Made by a program: the position numbers and the translations under genes | Notes under the pieces: generated by a model | Told to the model about the DNA's origin: nothing | The model's database searches: none | Seen by the model: the letters and a program-made list of their open reading frames with translations, nothing else | Shown here: positions 62,901 to 64,000 of the stretch, one piece after another | How positions within the stretch are numbered: the stretch's first letter is position 1 | Layout: each line of letters opens with the position of its first letter | Source of the DNA: an uncultured Clostridia bacterium | GTDB taxonomy: Bacteria; Bacillota; Clostridia; Christensenellales; UBA1242 | DNA length: 64,000 nt | Reading direction: 5' to 3' | NCBI GenBank assembly: GCA_934777435.1 | Contig: CAKVNK010000001.1 | Location: 310,001-374,000 of the forward strand

Positions 62901-64000
62901 ACTGAATTCAAACACAGTTTCATCAGCATAACTGATTATAATTTGATAATATCCAACATCTGTGATAGGCAAATTATCTTGCCACTCAAAGCCAAATATT
63001 ACCGCATTGTTTGGGTTACCACCAATAATATCATAAGCAAAGTTGATTTCTGTTTTTGCGTTTGTTAAATCTAAATTACCTTTTATGTTTTGCAACAATT
63101 TAACTGGGTGATTTTGCCCACCAATAACCTTAATGTTAAAGTTTGCTGTGCTGATTGCTTTGTTTTTGTCGCCTTTAATGTTGGTAAGGAAGAACACATT
63201 GTTATCTCTGTTTGCACGATTTATGTAAACTTGTGTGATTGAAGTTGTATCGTCCAAAGTTGTAACATTATCTGTTTCAGCACCTTTTGTTAACACACCG
63301 GCAAACACATCAACTGATTGTATGCCTTCTTTATGGTTAAATTGTAAAGTTGCTTTGGTTGGTTCAATGTTTTTTAAATATTCCAATTCACCACTATAAT
63401 AGTTTTCAACTTCACAATTAAGTTGCCAATCGTTAGCATTTGTGGATATTTCTGTATACTTAATTTGCACACGTTTTAAATCTTCTTGATAAAGCACTGG
63501 TTCTGACACTGCCATACCAGTTGCTTTATCAATTTCAAACCTAATAGGTCTGCCACCAATATGAAATTGAAGCAAATATCTGTTTGAAGCATATGCAGAT
63601 TGCAAATTTTCCAGCCCAGACACTGGGTTTGTGCCTGTTGAAGTTGTTGCATCTAAATCACGCACAACGTCAAGCACTGCTGGGGCAACAATGATTTTGA
63701 CATTTTTTAAATCAGCATAAGAGTATTCAACCAAAGGTTTAAATGTAAAGTTTGCACCATATGCACTGTCTGCTGAACGGTAATAGTCATACAAATCTAT
63801 GTTGTAAACATTTTTTGTGCCGTTATTTTGTTGCACTTTGCCTTGCACGCTGATTTCAAAAGAAGTTGGTTTAACATCACACTTAATTTGGACAGTTCTT
63901 TCAGCAATAGGCAAATTACCTTCCACTTTTGGTGTTAAACGAATTGCAATTTTAGCAATATCTGTTGCATAGTCTTTTGCTTCAACAACAACTTGCATTG
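53946..64000 (-). CDS. Giant repetitive surface protein, 5' end beyond the window
   Basis: The visible 3350 residues are the C-terminal part of an even larger protein; no stop or reliable start is seen at the right edge. Residues 1-830 are Ig-like/beta-sandwich material. Three cassettes begin with a similar lead (QNPYPIFNEQDFWAIDND near 836; AVRSADDFINMSSTGDYIL near 2273; KQNPILIYSLATWNYYLG near 2710). Each continues with GLUG-type repeats such as GGLVGLNQGTIK and GGVVGLNDSGKL, which form beta-solenoids. A BIG2-like domain (SSNPAVAMVSNGKLVARTAG) is near 1463. There is no LPXTG or C-terminal membrane helix, so the attachment is unknown. An adhesin-like role is inferred. A weak hairpin overlaps the stop. 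Confidence 0.8.
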   Translation of the reverse strand, partial: MQVVVEAKDYATDIAKIAIRLTPKVEGNLPIAERTVQIKCDVKPTSFEISVQGKVQQNNGTKNVYNIDLYDYYRSADSAYGANFTFKPLVEYSYADLKNVKIIVAPAVLDVVRDLDATTSTGTNPVSGLENLQSAYASNRYLLQFHIGGRPIRFEIDKATGMAVSEPVLYQEDLKRVQIKYTEISTNANDWQLNCEVENYYSGELEYLKNIEPTKATLQFNHKEGIQSVDVFAGVLTKGAETDNVTTLDDTTSITQVYINRANRDNNVFFLTNIKGDKNKAISTANFNIKVIGGQNHPVKLLQNIKGNLDLTNAKTEINFAYDIIGGNPNNAVIFGFEWQDNLPITDVGYYQIIISYADETVFEFSCFVYEELTDEEITVNVEENPVLIANNLADGKKLYSSYNADYIVKADRTNAIVVGVELPSQFTTDYISGYNFEINVVNDSLNPEEPDLEADVQEYATLTLANNKALLSFVQGSVFEGKLAYIELSIKVRKQNFVNIITKGGITESGIIKIRFFAYEEIKKDQIKLNHTFVNGYWNSLLGAYDKSDSGANLEVSMSNNTLWNYVQPQVQDVENYKIGSELVKVADSASYSETELYYLVDGSTITITSEADFEDKKATLYVKSANVVWYTSNSDALKTTVQTQNGINLEFVGKSGNIEYDVYAMVKQFNLPEVVLRCHIVISEPIVTDKITIVSPTKQISGNEGKRVISLKAGESYTMEVEYYSNQFETLPSNQRIITNPGFEMLVIDKSGNIHDSVVSVVGNTLRVKENFVLTADLRVLVFARDALKDRLQDASGYNNPSDFLMWDSSNPDNPLFDHRSAYAVIDLVVSNGSKQNPYPIFNEQDFWAIDNDSTGLAKTKHYQLMNNIYLNNVKTINDFTGGISTYTNNTYYTIYGLTLSNTTQNLFTNFGGTMQNINFDVRFTYNINSADNLTNINFGVFGNINENATLTNVTVNATGAGLNMFGSDDKYLNFGALAGLNNGVIEYTNQTLTGTTANVSLVGNKAYFGGLVGLNQGTIKTIFKATETGEQTIKFVSFLASQGNVASVNITASGFDSGAVGGVVGLNDSGKLTNVYADGKILTKQGETLNNVGGVIGKNKQTQQPVNVTLTGTSPLNFDFATAILNNLKSAVQISATTNVGGVTGVDENGIYSNSKYQILANSTYGIVGKTNVGGLIGHATNSMLEYCSVFSYRWDYAQINQIGSDADISAESAVAGMVGFAVSTATALQAGELNLVAIKNSSVNAFVAGTANTDVKVNMFVGLQYEDTTKTISGVLDCYYLGKISSTNSTQTQSIGIADNASVNFVYASTVDTTLNTYIPNLSTENGQITEKHENGTYTYVVDGRAGWQTNKNINGGSSYLSLAEQGNENMPIFEVAPTSIDLKLNEDKKAVYGVKDSTGEYINDAIYVELISYDIDANSKDYTQLYQQQTNKNTLDLTVLYTISAEPKDMLAEVRLNVTSSNPAVAMVSNGKLVARTAGTTTLTFTSVLNKAISSRITVYVGEPIGKTLMLYVARDNLTITATETVPAKLQNIKLTEQEAILLDYQTMQTDETSVNGETRIVTVITNPQTRLNVKVTVTDGNLAENDSVDNYFEIGGNKLNGGVVNLDNNTPFSIKAIKKIEGVKFNFVVTPYVEFGIQNYQRTSKQVFVFEVETTAGVTDMSLDCENIILYPNDTTTITAYLTTDKQISAEQAMQLIENIKLNSEIITTTSTGKFGTITNFITLLDCGSMNIETKTQIVRYTLTIPQDIKEKLIQNVTNTMFVNFKAGVGIGNGTQDSLQLSLLKQRIDELIVRNYIYQRNQDGTFDYNIYNQNNTLRPVSEGLITIDLAPINGNYDYLEISDTTGTEEIVFVQTNGAHGERVLTNVQPSADDKGIRLQNIKSNNSANSNTLYVATMIDSNFTNRKHTVEVRAYASNTVIKSTTLEIDVKMLPEASIYLVTNGKIERNTNELQYIAQGTTVRFKVETRNSDNVEPKITAKIVNNSSTVVENGDITSSIVNLGNGYYSVDVGSYQGNFLQIEATTQLTLDNGDIETSSTTQRYKIVNYVINGVSVTHSTTNTVGEQNVTKIYGNLGQNVPVEFYLNNSDLSFVEDLIKYDQTTYASYKDDQSTMSDETPNIYQAKQAINTLINEINGANALNYLTFDLSRQIEERDKYSLKEEKTTVDSVEYVTKRSVYYTKDSNTEKVLIASLSLTKQTNNGVSKNFVNIYQNTSANIDVVLTLNLGLKNNNFYIVTDLENEKGSVLKQVKFTYQLDFIEESSFLEPLAVRSADDFINMSSTGDYILAQDITLEDYSPIDVSLNSFDGNGHTITIKSFALFSESSISAGLFKQIYENMVVMNLNINYALGREDTSYYYDLCNNTSAVSYSEASFGGVTAINNGIITNCKVSGEVVLSASGVEQSISDDTINFNIGGLVYQNATTGRITNSASSLVMIAKANIAGVVVENNGKIASTYFDANNDKGKIYAYNNSITVPYSIQVSGFALQNASQAEISMCYVESGTHQKNGSTIGNISAKDYSSGFVFSNSGSIYDCYADIDLIGESSHNHISGFVYENSGSVKNCYSYINEGRKTNLISMFTLENTKGIEDCYEIKQDVAGYKNNVEGLTTISVLARMNKDSYPTLMFGDNSTAVWNKAQSNLPKLVATQEKVEFTGETLSVEDRNKQYPSLYHGLKDLQLVVKEVKNDLGVVINREYKYKTLANNFGDKQNPILIYSLATWNYYLGQTDVANSYYNNTKFYYRLVNDIDFSSVYNNPSTSTVTFNGNLQGNNMDISNFKVYSSQNLSTIGLFAQAISLNNGSIESAIRNIDLLPTSITASRTMAVGALVGIADDYNIYNIDIDASSITIVGGNAVGGVVGLLRGKFDVDGLSANIGAYASRSQNENTYSIFRSTYVANKFSTSNLGSVYYAGGVIGIADSFNGSSQSVNPTNENVLQVIRHITVSGTPIIFGDTVGGAIGLLGKNIKLNSAKVNITGGNLSGYQYSAGLVGENRGIIQNVQASITGENLFKNSTYVSAGLVGFNLNGYIENVNVYAEITKTNQSVVAGVVGRNLNGYVQNISVDGLFAGQYVGAIIGADYGINTFASKTSAGGGGAIKISQTDLASMASSTYSGINNLSNLQIGKALIENLILSLKDYYTYQEINKLVEQKAKKVFGLVVGLTDKQTEYGFRYGYDDTKANALIVNGGYDIDAVGYITKTLTKGDYQTEFTIGFINIITKFDLPKDFADTSAILYMVGARISTFDFWLTQNGFTGECFAFAKTYTKLTNKTSEGFYVTKSQGVLTNMTSVDEYEIFSITDNYVLDFTSFDIESLLTDVVSQVGYTYKFTVIASPYRLVIARLSV

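Overview
The window looks like chromosomal DNA of a low-GC, anaerobic member of the Bacillota, probably an uncultured Clostridia-like gut lineage. The evidence is the AT-rich sequence, a pyruvate:ferredoxin oxidoreductase, a SigH-type sigma factor beside mrnC and rlmB, AddAB instead of RecBCD, ribosomal protein L27 with the Firmicutes N-terminal leader beside its Prp protease, a SpoIVFB-type protease, an LtaS-type sulfatase, and an SRP RNA with an Alu domain. The assignment below phylum level is inference. No phage, IS element, plasmid gene or CRISPR array was seen.

Layout. 1-3.0 kb: a PlsC-like acyltransferase (cut by the left edge), a GT8 glycosyltransferase and a SHOCT membrane protein. 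3.2-6 kb: secA between two similar terminators. 6-10.5 kb (minus): information-processing cluster mrnC-rlmB-sigH-dnaX-ybaB-recR. 10.9-18.3 kb: two small unknown genes, then addB-addA. 18.5-19.2 kb: a YjzC-like small protein with a strongly folded 3' RNA, then tRNA-Ser. 19.3-21 kb: a YwaF/TMEM164-like gene overlapping a frameshifted YhhN/TMEM86-like gene. 21.2-26.9 kb: a DXS-like enzyme, then the lysine/diaminopimelate operon asd-dapA-dapB-lysC, whose aspartokinase has no ACT domains. 27-29 kb: an HTH-membrane protein and an unknown membrane protein. 29-35 kb (minus): Ppx/GppA-like, divergent MreB-like, minD, minE, spoIVFB-like, then rplU-prp-rpmA; apart from the Ppx/GppA-like gene, which replaces nothing known, this is close to the mreB-min-spoIVF-rplU order of Bacillus, with MinC, MreC and MreD missing. 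35.3-38.3 kb: pseudouridine synthase, rRNA methyltransferase, HEPN/CBS-like protein, SRP RNA. 38.4-43.1 kb: PFOR, truA, a hydrolase fragment cut off next to tRNA-Asn. 43.3-48 kb: LtaS-like sulfatase, a divergent zinc-ribbon protein, a DUF1858 protein, a sugar epimerase. 48.3-51 kb: a large membrane protein with coiled coil and nine AT-hooks. 51.4-53.9 kb: YugP-type metallopeptidase, alr, queH. 53.9-64 kb: the C-terminal 3350 residues of a giant repetitive surface protein that continues past the right edge.

Two points stand out. First, seven genes (mrnC, addB, the rRNA methyltransferase, the LtaS-like gene, the zinc-ribbon gene, alr, queH) have sigma-A-type promoters whose -10 box ends only 5-8 nt before the start codon, and they lack Shine-Dalgarno sites. 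They should make leaderless mRNAs, while most other genes have clear Shine-Dalgarno sites. Second, the 904-residue membrane-anchored AT-hook protein is an unusual candidate for tethering AT-rich DNA to the membrane. All functional assignments are from reading the sequence; no database search was run.
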